Shown here piece after piece: positions 1-8,186 of a stretch of DNA of 17,251 bases. Source of the DNA: Bacteroidales bacterium UBA5515 (GTDB taxonomy: Bacteria; Bacteroidota; Bacteroidia; Bacteroidales; P3). The notes under the pieces are model-generated. The model saw only the letters and a program-made list of their open reading frames with translations, had not been told where the DNA came from and made no database searches. Position numbers and translations under genes: made by a program. The stretch's first letter is position 1; the number at the start of each line of letters is the position of its first letter. The DNA lies in contig DIOL01000021.1 of the NCBI GenBank assembly GCA_002423895.1, positions 37,073 through 54,323 on the forward strand, written 5' to 3'.

Positions 1-827
1 TTCTAAAAATTACTCAATATCCAATTCCAACTGAAATGGTTAATAAAATATACCAAGAATGTGATTCTATTTTAGTTTTGGAAGAAGGTCAACCTTTATT
101 TGAAGAGAAATTGAAAGGCTTTTTAAATAATGGAAAGAAAATAATGGGACGTTTGGACGGAACTTTAACAGTTGATGGAGAGCTTAACCCAGCAAAGGTT
201 GGTAAAGCATTAGGATTGGAAGTATCAGAAGGACTTGAAGTTCCTTCATTGGTTGCACCACGTCCTCCAAAACTTTGTGAAGGATGTCCTCATGCTGACA
301 CTTACAGAGCTTTAAATGAAGCAATGGCAGAATATACAAAAGGAAGAGTTTTTGCAGATATAGGATGTTACACATTAGGAGCACTTCCTCCATATAATGC
401 AATCAACACAACAGTTGATATGGGAGCATCAATAACAATGGCAAAAGGAGCTTCTGAAGCAGGTTTCCAACCAGCAGTAGCAGTTATTGGAGATAGTACT
501 TTTACTCACTCAGGAATGACTGGACTTTTGGATTGTGTTGTAGATAATGTTCCAATTACAATTATCATCTTAGACAACTCAATTACAGCAATGACAGGTT
601 CACAAAAATCAAACGCAACAGGACGTATTGAATCAATTTGCGAAGGAATTGGAGTAGCAAAAGAACACATAAGAGTAATTACACCTTTGAAGAAGTTCCA
701 CGAAGAAAACGTTAATGTTTTGAAAGAGGAAATAGCTTATCAAGGAGTTTCTGTAGTAATCCCAAGAAGAGAATGCTTGGTTTGGTTAAACAAGAAACGT
801 AAAGAAGAAAAACAAAAACAAAAGTAG
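1..827 (+). CDS. iorA: Indolepyruvate:ferredoxin oxidoreductase, alpha subunit (3' part, truncated by window edge)
   Basis: The frame is already open at base 3, so the N-terminal part lies to the left; about 274 codons are visible. Two motifs identify it. One is a CEGCPH iron-sulfur/TPP-enzyme motif preceded by RPPKL (from about base 276). The other is a thiamine-pyrophosphate binding segment from GDSTFTHSG to ILDNSITAMTG (about 489-600). By family knowledge, IorA with IorB oxidatively decarboxylates aryl-pyruvates made by transamination of aromatic amino acids to aryl-acetyl-CoA, reducing ferredoxin in the cytoplasm; the reverse reaction is also used by anaerobes. The protein ends soon after the conserved IPRREC segment in a lysine-rich tail. 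The C-terminal 4Fe-4S ferredoxin domain of archaeal IorA is absent, which I believe is usual for short Bacteroidales versions. iorB follows after 22 bases, so the two are an operon. Confidence 0.92.
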   Translation, partial: LKITQYPIPTEMVNKIYQECDSILVLEEGQPLFEEKLKGFLNNGKKIMGRLDGTLTVDGELNPAKVGKALGLEVSEGLEVPSLVAPRPPKLCEGCPHADTYRALNEAMAEYTKGRVFADIGCYTLGALPPYNAINTTVDMGASITMAKGASEAGFQPAVAVIGDSTFTHSGMTGLLDCVVDNVPITIIILDNSITAMTGSQKSNATGRIESICEGIGVAKEHIRVITPLKKFHEENVNVLKEEIAYQGVSVVIPRRECLVWLNKKRKEEKQKQK

Positions 828-849
828 TAATTTTAAAGAATAGAATAAT

Positions 850-1431
850 ATGAAAATAGATATAATATTATGTGGAGTAGGAGGAATGGGAGCTTTGAGT
901 TCAGCTGCTATCATTTCTCAAGCAGCATTAGACATGGGTTTATACATGAAACAAGCCGAAACACATGGAATGGCACAAAGAGGAGGAGATGTTCAATCAC
1001 ATCTACGTCTTTCTGACAAAGAAATTGCTTCTGACTTAATTCCAGAAGGACAATGTGATATAATTCTTTCTGTTGAACCAATGGAAGCTTTACGTTACTT
1101 ACCATTTCTTAACAAAAAAGAAGGATGGGTAATTACTAATGAAAATCCTTTTATCAATATTCCTAACTATCCAGAAAAAGAAGTAGTTTTGGCTGAAGTA
1201 AAGAAGGTTAAGAACAGCATAGTTTTCAATGCTGATAAAATAGCTCTTGATCTTGGAAATCCAAAAGGAACTAATATGGTTGTTTTGGGAGCAGCTTCTA
1301 AATATCTAAGAATAGATATTGAAAAACTTGAAAATGCAATTCGTTCAATCTTTGGAAGAAAAGGAGAAGAAGTTGTAATGGCAAACATCAATGCTTTAAG
1401 AGCAGGTAGAGAAGTTGCTGATAAAATGTAA
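850..1431 (+). CDS. iorB: Indolepyruvate:ferredoxin oxidoreductase, beta subunit
   Basis: This 193-residue protein is the gamma-type domain partner of the upstream alpha subunit. It begins with a nucleotide-binding-like GVGGMG loop (residues 9-14) and carries the family signature AETHGMAQRGG (residues 36-46), typical of IorB and of pyruvate/ketoacid ferredoxin oxidoreductase gamma domains. Its length fits the family. The ATG at 850 is the only sensible start: it sits 22 bases after the iorA stop and the conserved strand begins immediately. No clear Shine-Dalgarno sequence is present, as usual for Bacteroidota. Together with IorA it forms the complex that converts aryl-pyruvates to aryl-acetyl-CoA. 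A compound hairpin 10 bases after the stop marks the end of the operon. Confidence 0.93.
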   Translation: MKIDIILCGVGGMGALSSAAIISQAALDMGLYMKQAETHGMAQRGGDVQSHLRLSDKEIASDLIPEGQCDIILSVEPMEALRYLPFLNKKEGWVITNENPFINIPNYPEKEVVLAEVKKVKNSIVFNADKIALDLGNPKGTNMVVLGAASKYLRIDIEKLENAIRSIFGRKGEEVVMANINALRAGREVADKM

Positions 1432-1441
1432 CAATACAAAA

Positions 1442-1492
1442 TCTGCATAAATGCAAAAGGACAAGAGCAATCTTGTCCTTTTTTTATGCAGA
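1442..1492 (+). terminator. Compound hairpin terminator of iorAB
   Basis: An inner 12-bp perfect stem (1455-1466 with 1471-1482) closes on a GCAA tetraloop of the stable GNRA class and runs into a T-tract. An outer 10-bp stem (1442-1451 with 1483-1492) extends it, leaving a 3-base bulge on the 5' side. It lies directly after iorB. The poly-A on the left arm means it could also act on minus-strand transcripts, but the minus gene has its own better terminator. Confidence 0.85.
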
Positions 1493-1566
1493 AAATAATA
1501 CTTCTTACTATTGTAATCCTTTCATCCAAAACTATTATTCAATTATTGCTATAATACTTATCTAAG

Positions 1567-1599
1567 AAAAAAAGTGGCTGCCTCAAAAGAGACAACCAC
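1567..1599 (-). terminator. Rho-independent terminator of the T9SS cargo gene
   Basis: On the minus strand an 11-bp stem (1589-1599 with 1574-1584) with a TTTT loop is followed by seven Ts (1567-1573). Two pairs are G-U wobbles that pair only in the minus-strand RNA; on the plus strand they would be C-A mismatches. This fixes the orientation: it ends the gene whose stop is at 1632. Confidence 0.9.
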
Positions 1600-1631
1600 A
1601 ATAAATAAACAAACATATATAACAAAAGCTT

Positions 1632-4600
1632 TTATTTTACTATCAGCTTATTAGTTCTATTTAAATTAGAGTTTTGAATTCTTACGTAATAAACACCTTT
1701 TGTTAAATTCTTAACATCAATAGTTTGTTCAACTACTCCGTTTACAGCCTTAGTGTTAATTGTGTTTAGAATTCTACCTTGAACATCATTCAATACTATT
1801 TTTGTATCACCGCTAACACCACTAATAATAAGTTTAGTTTCATTAGTTGCAGGGTTTGGATACATCATTACAGTTATAGGTTGTTGGTCAATAGAAGTTA
1901 ATGTTAAAGTTTGGAAGTTAAGTCCTTGACCATAGTATGTATTTGAATTTGTTCTTGCATAAGCTCTTACATTGTAACTTGTGTACGGTTGTAAGTTGTT
2001 AGCTTCAGCAGAAATAGAGTTTATTCCAGTAGCAGAAAGAACTACAGCATCTGCCCATTCTTCAGTTGGTAATTTGTATTCAAACCCTCTTGCATTAATT
2101 TCTTCTGTACCTTGTGTAATTGATCCATGGAAGGTTGCAGTTGTGTTTGTAATCTGATTAGTTTCTTCTGTTGTTACTGAAGGAGGAATGTTTGCAAGAG
2201 TTGTGAATGTAAGAATTGTACCATTGGTTGTGTCAATTGCTGTAGTTGCATATGCTCTATATTCATATAATGTATTAGCAGTTAAACCAGATAATGGATA
2301 TGTTAATGCTCCTGTAACTGGTACACGTGTCCACGTAGTTGTGTTTGCAAGTCTCCATTCAAAACCTTGTGTTAATATTGGATTTGTACCTGCTGTTACT
2401 GATCCATTTAAATCTGCACTTGTTTGTGTAATATTAGATGCTGGAGAAGTTACAATTATTGGAAGAACATTTGCAAGGGTTGTAAATGAAACTGAATCAC
2501 CATAAAATGTTCCATTATTATTAGTTGCAAACGCTCTAAATATATAATTGGTACTTTCTTGTAGAGATGTAATATTAGTAGAGAATGGGTTCTGATTTTG
2601 ATATGGTACGGAGATATTTGTAAAAAATGGTGCCCCATCAATCTTATATTCAAAACCTATTGCGGTGATATTTTCTAATGCTGTAAGTGCATGTAATGTT
2701 GCAGAATTAGATGTAATATTGTTATAAGACAATGTTGTTACAGCTTCTGTGGCAGTGGTAAAAATAATACTGTCCCATTCAGATGAATTACCCGACAAAG
2801 TATCACAAATTGAGCGTACATAAACACAATAAGAAGTTCCAAGAGATAAGTTTGAAACTGTATGTGATGTATCTGTTTCTAAAACAGGTGTGCCTGTTGA
2901 ACCTAACTTAATTTCATAAGCATCTGAAGAATTAGTGTCAGTCCAAGAAATGGTTGCACTTGTAATTGTAGTATTATTTACACTTAAATTTATAGGAGAA
3001 GCACAGAAAGGTGTGCAATTAGAAGCGAATTGGAACAATATTCCATTCAAATCAGTACCAGGTGCTTGGGCAAAAACAGTGTCCCCATTAGCATCTAATA
3101 ACTCAAATGAACATTCAGTATCCCAAACACCATCTATCCATACAGCACTAACAGTGTCTAATGGACAGGTGTAGAAATAAAATGTCTTATTAAATCCTGC
3201 TTGGAATGGTGTTCTAAAAATAGTATCTCCATTTTGAACAAAAGCAATTTCTGCATCTATATTCCAACCATTACCATAACTATCGTGAGCATAAAGAGTA
3301 TAATAACAAGGATAATAACAAGATGCAGTAGTGAAAGATGTGTTGTTCCATATAGTAGTATCACAAATATTTTGAACATAGATATCATATTCTGTATTAA
3401 GATTTAGACCATCTATAATAATAGAATTGTTACTTGTAGAAACAGATGTGCCTGTTCCATGAGTAAAACCTGCTGGACCATATTCAATATTATAACTTGT
3501 CCCATTTCCAGTCCAAGAAACGCCTACAGATGTACCTGAAATTCCTGTAACTTGTAAATAAGAAGGTGCTTGGCAAGGATTTAAATTACAGGTTGGGATA
3601 AATGTTGCAACAGGTGAAACTGTTGAAGAATCTCCATATCCATATGCAACTACAACACCATTAGGGTCAATTATTTCCCATAGAGTATTCATACCATAAA
3701 AATCAATTGGAACCCAAATCTCAACTGGAATTCCGTCACATAGAGACAAAATTATTGAATCATTAAAATCGCCTGATTTTAAAGCCATTTGTGCTATCTC
3801 TCCGCCACCTTGTCTAACAGAAACATAACCTTCTACACCCCAATTAACCCAACCTGGTCCATTGCTTAGCCCATGCAAAATATAGCCTTGACAAGCATGT
3901 TTGTGTTCACAAGGATAAATAATAAATGGTATTGCATCGCAAAATGCTGTTGTGTCATTTGAACAGACAGCGGCAACCTTTACAGAATAAGTTCCCACTG
4001 CTAATCCTGTAATAACATTTGAATCCGCTGTTACATAAACACTTATTACAGTATCGTCAATATTATTGCTATAAGAAATAATATATCCAGAAGCTCCTGA
4101 ATTTGTCCATGAAACAAATAAAGAATCTGCACTTGTAGAAACAGTAACATTTGAGGGAATAATACATGTAGCAGAATCTATGTTGATGTTGTCAATGGCT
4201 GAACCACTGTCAGCATAATATCTCATTTGTACGAACATTAACCTCTTAATTCCATTGACAACTGGTAATTGAATTCTTGATGATTCCCAATCTGATCTAT
4301 TCCATAAATTAGTATCTACTCTTATTATATTAGTGTCAGCTTCATTAGGGAAACCTCCACCTATTTCATAATCTGTATTTACAAGATAGACTCTCAAATG
4401 GTCTCTCAAAGTTCCATTCCAAGTGTCCCAATATCCTGAGCATCTCCAATCAAAAGTTAAATCGTAAATTGTACCCAAGGTGTCAAAATCGATATCTCTA
4501 AAAAGAGAAATATATTGAGTTTCGGAGGAAGTATTATAAGATACTCCATCATCTGCTGAAGTGTAGATTGAATTTGTTCCTGAAGCAGAAGGACCATTTC

Positions 4601-6536
4601 CTGCTGCTGTTCCTATGCAGTATTTTGTTGTTGCTAAAAAATTACCAGATGTTTTACTCAATGATAACCAAGTTGAATCTGACCCAGATTCGAAATTACA
4701 AGAATAAGGAAGAGTTGCTGGAGAAGGAAAAGTAGTAAATGATGTTGAAGTCCAGTTTGAGTGACCTGAGTTACAAACACCACGAACATAAACATAATAA
4801 GTGGTATTTGGTAATAGATTTGAAAATTGAACACTGTCATCAGTTATTACTGTAGCATTGCTACTTGCAGATGAAAAATTATTTGTATCTGTTAACAAAA
4901 GGTATTCCCAAGATGTGGCTTCTCCTAATTCAGTAAATAGGAATGTTGCACTATTAAATGTAATATCATCTATTGAAAGATTATATGGAGTTATACAAGG
5001 GTTATATTCATCTAAAGTTAGATTATCAATATGTAAATCAACCGTTGGCCCTGAGATATTTTGTGCATAAAAACCTAATTTTATTACACCATCATAGGGT
5101 ACTTCTTGAGAAACAGAATTTAAATATGTAAGAGGAATTATTATATGACTTACATTATTTGTTGCTATTGTTGCAATATTTCTTCCTGTATAATCAGCAT
5201 CTTGTAAAGGTGTCCATAAATAGGCATTTTGTTTGCTCCAAGTTATTCCGCCATCATTGGAAACAACAACTGCAAATTTCAAATTAGTATGAGAAGGATT
5301 GTCATTTGAAAAAGATGCAGTTGCTTTAAAATCAAAAGCAATTGAATATGTTGTTCCAGTTCCCATTCCTAAATCAAAAGCAGGAGTAGAAGTCATATAT
5401 TTCATATTTGACGAAAGAAATGTTGTTTTCATTTCTTGTCCATCAATAGAATTGAAGTTATTTGTATTCCAGCCACTTGAAGTGGTGATAAAGGTTGAAG
5501 TATCTAACAATTCTCCACTATATCTTCTCCAACAGGTAGGAGAGGCGAAAGGATTTACAGAAAAGTTTTCAGTCCATGGAAAATTACTTAAAGCATCACA
5601 TTCAGTTGTGAAATTGATAGCAGAAGACCATAAACTTTCATCATTAGCAGCACACAAAGACTTAACTCTTATATTATAAGTTGTATTTTGGGTTAAATTT
5701 ACAAGATAATGTATTGTATCAAATACATTTATGGAATCTGCGTTGTCCCAATTTGTAATGCTTGAAGGTTTGTATTGAATTTTCCATTCATTACTTTCTG
5801 TTCCAATTTTTATAAATGAGAAATCTGCAGATGTTGTTCCTATATTGTTAACAACTAAGCCAGAAGGAGTATTGCATGTAATAGCAGTTATGCTTATATT
5901 GTCTATTGCGGCACCAGGGGGAGTAGCACCACTATAATTATTACCTACCCATGCAAATACAAGTTTTTTAATGTTTCCTGCTTCGCCCAACATTCCTGTA
6001 GGAATAACTGCTGTTATTCTAACTGTGCTTCCTGTTGCTCCTCCACGAGAAGCATTTAACATATATGGATAAGATGAATTTCCAATAGCTATAGCGTTTG
6101 TGGAATAACCGTAATTTGACCAGCTTTGAGGGAAGCCTGCAGGATACATTATAGAAGTATCAGCAACAAAGACTTTAACAAAGTCATTGCTATAAAATCC
6201 TCCACAAGAAAAATCAAAAGATATAATATATCCTCCATTTCCTGCTGATTCAATAAGACGCGTTGCAGTAACAACATTATTGGTATGGGAATAATTGTTG
6301 TTTTTCCCATCAATTGTGTCTGATATGTGCAGAGAATTTCCTGTTATTGCACCTTGTTCAACACCTGTTGTAATCCAAAATTTGTCAAGACAAGTATCAT
6401 TGTCTATAATCCAATTGGAAACTTCTGTCTGTGATTCAAAATCACATGAATACGGAATAGTCGCTGGTATAGTTTGCGACCACCCTTGTATGACAAAAAA
6501 CATAATTGCCATGAAAAGTAAATAAATTTTTTTCAT
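1632..6536 (-). CDS. Large secreted multidomain fibronectin III / jellyroll protein with T9SS type A sorting domain
   Basis: This 1634-residue protein starts with a signal peptide (residues 1-20: MKKIY, hydrophobic core, cut near WS-Q). Three related 190-200 residue jellyroll-like (MAM / choice-of-anchor J type) domains lie at about 25-220, 313-512 and 604-790; the first and third open with a near-identical PYSC(D/N)FES. Fibronectin III-like domains follow at 221-312, 513-602, 791-875, 989-1072 and 1178-1262. Two cysteine-bounded inserts of about 105 residues (876-988, 1073-1177) carry a G-x-GW motif. Three ~90-residue repeats with GFE(Y/W)...YxxRA(Y/F)A...FTTL occupy 1264-1354, 1357-1446 and 1449-1544. 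The last ~80 residues (YPNPA ... GVYYVRI ... KLIVK) are a classic type A sorting domain, so the protein should cross the outer membrane by T9SS and be anchored or released. No protease or glycosidase catalytic motif was recognised; an adhesin or surface role is inference. Confidence 0.93.
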   Translation of the reverse strand: MKKIYLLFMAIMFFVIQGWSQTIPATIPYSCDFESQTEVSNWIIDNDTCLDKFWITTGVEQGAITGNSLHISDTIDGKNNNYSHTNNVVTATRLIESAGNGGYIISFDFSCGGFYSNDFVKVFVADTSIMYPAGFPQSWSNYGYSTNAIAIGNSSYPYMLNASRGGATGSTVRITAVIPTGMLGEAGNIKKLVFAWVGNNYSGATPPGAAIDNISITAITCNTPSGLVVNNIGTTSADFSFIKIGTESNEWKIQYKPSSITNWDNADSINVFDTIHYLVNLTQNTTYNIRVKSLCAANDESLWSSAINFTTECDALSNFPWTENFSVNPFASPTCWRRYSGELLDTSTFITTSSGWNTNNFNSIDGQEMKTTFLSSNMKYMTSTPAFDLGMGTGTTYSIAFDFKATASFSNDNPSHTNLKFAVVVSNDGGITWSKQNAYLWTPLQDADYTGRNIATIATNNVSHIIIPLTYLNSVSQEVPYDGVIKLGFYAQNISGPTVDLHIDNLTLDEYNPCITPYNLSIDDITFNSATFLFTELGEATSWEYLLLTDTNNFSSASSNATVITDDSVQFSNLLPNTTYYVYVRGVCNSGHSNWTSTSFTTFPSPATLPYSCNFESGSDSTWLSLSKTSGNFLATTKYCIGTAAGNGPSASGTNSIYTSADDGVSYNTSSETQYISLFRDIDFDTLGTIYDLTFDWRCSGYWDTWNGTLRDHLRVYLVNTDYEIGGGFPNEADTNIIRVDTNLWNRSDWESSRIQLPVVNGIKRLMFVQMRYYADSGSAIDNINIDSATCIIPSNVTVSTSADSLFVSWTNSGASGYIISYSNNIDDTVISVYVTADSNVITGLAVGTYSVKVAAVCSNDTTAFCDAIPFIIYPCEHKHACQGYILHGLSNGPGWVNWGVEGYVSVRQGGGEIAQMALKSGDFNDSIILSLCDGIPVEIWVPIDFYGMNTLWEIIDPNGVVVAYGYGDSSTVSPVATFIPTCNLNPCQAPSYLQVTGISGTSVGVSWTGNGTSYNIEYGPAGFTHGTGTSVSTSNNSIIIDGLNLNTEYDIYVQNICDTTIWNNTSFTTASCYYPCYYTLYAHDSYGNGWNIDAEIAFVQNGDTIFRTPFQAGFNKTFYFYTCPLDTVSAVWIDGVWDTECSFELLDANGDTVFAQAPGTDLNGILFQFASNCTPFCASPINLSVNNTTITSATISWTDTNSSDAYEIKLGSTGTPVLETDTSHTVSNLSLGTSYCVYVRSICDTLSGNSSEWDSIIFTTATEAVTTLSYNNITSNSATLHALTALENITAIGFEYKIDGAPFFTNISVPYQNQNPFSTNITSLQESTNYIFRAFATNNNGTFYGDSVSFTTLANVLPIIVTSPASNITQTSADLNGSVTAGTNPILTQGFEWRLANTTTWTRVPVTGALTYPLSGLTANTLYEYRAYATTAIDTTNGTILTFTTLANIPPSVTTEETNQITNTTATFHGSITQGTEEINARGFEYKLPTEEWADAVVLSATGINSISAEANNLQPYTSYNVRAYARTNSNTYYGQGLNFQTLTLTSIDQQPITVMMYPNPATNETKLIISGVSGDTKIVLNDVQGRILNTINTKAVNGVVEQTIDVKNLTKGVYYVRIQNSNLNRTNKLIVK

Positions 6537-6613
6537 CTCTTTTTGTTTTGATTAATAAATTGCTGTAAGAATTAATTATAAAATTTTTTAGTTTTCCCCA
6601 TTTTTAATGCGGT

Positions 6614-6621
6614 CAAAAGTA
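6614..6621 (-). promoter_or_regulatory. Putative -7 promoter element of the T9SS cargo gene
   Basis: The minus strand reads TACTTTTG, matching the Bacteroidetes sigma-ABfr -7 consensus TAnnTTTG. A TTTG lies 22 bases upstream (6644-6647 on the plus strand as CAAA), slightly longer than the usual ~19. The implied leader is about 70 bases. Confidence 0.5.
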
Positions 6622-6631
6622 GAAAAAACAA

Positions 6632-6715
6632 TTTAAATGGAAACAAAAATTGTAATGAATCAGGATAAATATAGGGTGAAAATGGATAAAAATGTAGTGA
6701 AAGAGGTGGAGAGAG
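6632..6715 (+). repeat. Dispersed intergenic repeat, copy 1
   Basis: These ~84 bases align without gaps to 9491-9574 in the same orientation, with about 14 differences counted by eye (roughly 83% identity). Shared blocks include ATAGGGTG, TGGATAAAA and TGTAGTGAAAG. Weak similarity continues leftwards into the promoter of the minus-strand T9SS gene. The two copies bracket lysC-lysA. Confidence 0.8.
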
Positions 6716-6823
6716 TAGTTAAAGGATAAATTTCTTAACTAAATGTAATTCAGAGTTTATTTGTAACGTTTTCTTTATTATTGAATATTTTTTCAGATAA
6801 ATTTTACATTAAAATATAAGTTG

Positions 6824-6831
6824 TATATTTG
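6824..6831 (+). promoter_or_regulatory. Putative -7 promoter element of lysC-lysA
   Basis: TATATTTG matches TAnnTTTG; a T-rich TTTT at 6802-6805 sits at about the -33 position with 18 bases between, although it lacks the G. The leader to the ATG at 6866 would be under 35 bases, which leaves no room for a leader riboswitch. Confidence 0.55.
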
Positions 6832-6865
6832 CAAAATTTTTTTGGAAAGAATAAATTATTTAACT

Positions 6866-8179
6866 ATGAAAGTAATGAAATTCGGAGGCACATCTGTTGG
6901 CTCTGCTAAAATGATGAAAAATGTTGCAAAATTAATTTCAAGTTCAAATAAAAGTGTCGTTGTGCTATCTGCAATGAGTGGTACAACAAGCTCATTAATT
7001 GATATCTCAAATTATTTATACAAAAATAATATTGACGGTGCCATTGAAACTATCTGTTGCTTGAAAAACAAATATCATTCTCATGTAGAGGAATTATTCT
7101 CTACTAAGGAATATATTGAAAAAGGGAAAGAATTGATAAACTCAGTTTTCAATTATCTTCGACAATTCACAAATGATATTTTTACTTTGAAAGGAGAAAA
7201 AATAATTCTCTCACAAGGTGAAATATTATCAACTTCATTAATGCAACTATACTTGGAAGAAAATAATATCAATTCAATTCTTCTTTCTGCATTAGATTTT
7301 ATGCGTATAGATAAAAACAGGGAGCCCGATACCAAATATATTCAAAATAAATTCAATGATATTCTAAATAGTTATCCAAACTATACTATTTATTTAACTC
7401 AAGGATTTATTTGCAGAAATTCTTTTGGAGAAATAGATAATCTGGAAAGAGGAGGCAGTGACTATACGGCATCAATTCTTGGTGGGGCAATATCGGCAGA
7501 AGAAATTCAAATATGGACAGATATCGATGGTATGCATAATAATGATCCACGATTTGTAGAAGGAACTATTCCTGTAAGAAATCTAAATTTTGATGAAGCA
7601 GCAGAACTTGCATATTTTGGAGCAAAGATTCTCCATCCAACATGTATTTTACCTGCTAAAATAAATAATATCCCTGTACGTTTACTTAATACAATGGAAC
7701 CAAATGCCCAAGGTACTATTATTTCGAATAAACTTGAAAAAGGCAAAATAAAAGCTATTGCAGCAAAGGACAATATTATTTCTATAAAAATTAAATCAGG
7801 AAGGATGCTTTTGGCATATGGTTTTTTAAGAAAGGTGTTTGAAATTTTTGAAAGTTATCAAACCTCAATAGATATGATTACTACTTCCGAGGTTGGGGTT
7901 GCAATTACTATTGACAACAATAATCATCTAAATGAAATTCTTGATGACTTGAAACATTATGGAAAAGTTTCAATAGAAAAAAATATGTGTATTATATGTG
8001 TTGTTGGTGATTTAGAGTGGCATAATGTAGGATACGAATCCAAAATCATTGAAGCTCTCAAAGATATTCCATTAAGTATGATTTCTTATGGAGGTAGCAA
8101 TTATAATCTTTCAATACTTTTGGATTCCAATAATAAAATTAATGCACTAAGGGCTTTGAATAAAAATCTATTTAAATAA
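6866..8179 (+). CDS. lysC: Aspartate kinase (monofunctional, with C-terminal ACT domains)
   Basis: Aspartate kinase phosphorylates L-aspartate, the first committed step to lysine, threonine and methionine. The 437-residue protein begins MKVMKFGGTSVG, the N-terminal nucleotide/substrate loop (KFGGTSVG at 5-12). The kinase core shows ERGGSDYTA (194-202) and WTDIDGMHNNDPR (217-229), followed by an ELAYFGAKILHP segment. Residues ~305-437 look like paired ACT regulatory domains, including an ITTSEVGVAI effector-site motif. No homoserine dehydrogenase is fused. The ATG at 6866 is preferred over an in-frame TTG at 6821, because the TTG lies beside and partly within the promoter and adds 15 residues with no family counterpart. 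lysA starts 7 bases after the stop, so this isoform is probably dedicated to lysine and diaminopimelate synthesis and may be inhibited by lysine; the inhibition is inference. Confidence 0.95.
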   Translation: MKVMKFGGTSVGSAKMMKNVAKLISSSNKSVVVLSAMSGTTSSLIDISNYLYKNNIDGAIETICCLKNKYHSHVEELFSTKEYIEKGKELINSVFNYLRQFTNDIFTLKGEKIILSQGEILSTSLMQLYLEENNINSILLSALDFMRIDKNREPDTKYIQNKFNDILNSYPNYTIYLTQGFICRNSFGEIDNLERGGSDYTASILGGAISAEEIQIWTDIDGMHNNDPRFVEGTIPVRNLNFDEAAELAYFGAKILHPTCILPAKINNIPVRLLNTMEPNAQGTIISNKLEKGKIKAIAAKDNIISIKIKSGRMLLAYGFLRKVFEIFESYQTSIDMITTSEVGVAITIDNNNHLNEILDDLKHYGKVSIEKNMCIICVVGDLEWHNVGYESKIIEALKDIPLSMISYGGSNYNLSILLDSNNKINALRALNKNLFK

Positions 8180-8186
8180 AATTGAA

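Larger units (their letters stand above)
6537..6865. other. Divergent intergenic region between T9SS cargo gene and lysC
   Basis: This 329-base stretch holds no gene. It contains the putative minus-strand promoter of the T9SS cargo gene near 6614-6621, one copy of an ~84-bp repeat (6632-6715), and the lysC promoter near 6824-6831. An in-frame TTG at 6821 would lengthen lysC by 15 residues but overlaps the promoter element, so it is not taken as the start. Confidence 0.7.

Noticed and set aside
1167..1529. 120-codon minus-strand open frame over the end of iorB
   Set aside because: It is antisense to conserved iorB codons and runs through the iorB terminator hairpin.
5299..5679. 126-codon plus-strand open frame inside the T9SS cargo gene
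   Set aside because: It lies fully antisense to a well-supported coding sequence with continuous domains; other plus-strand frames in 2188-6525 are rejected for the same reason.
6832..6865. Lysine riboswitch or leader attenuator before lysC
   Set aside because: The putative transcription start leaves under 35 bases before the start codon, too short for a lysine riboswitch.
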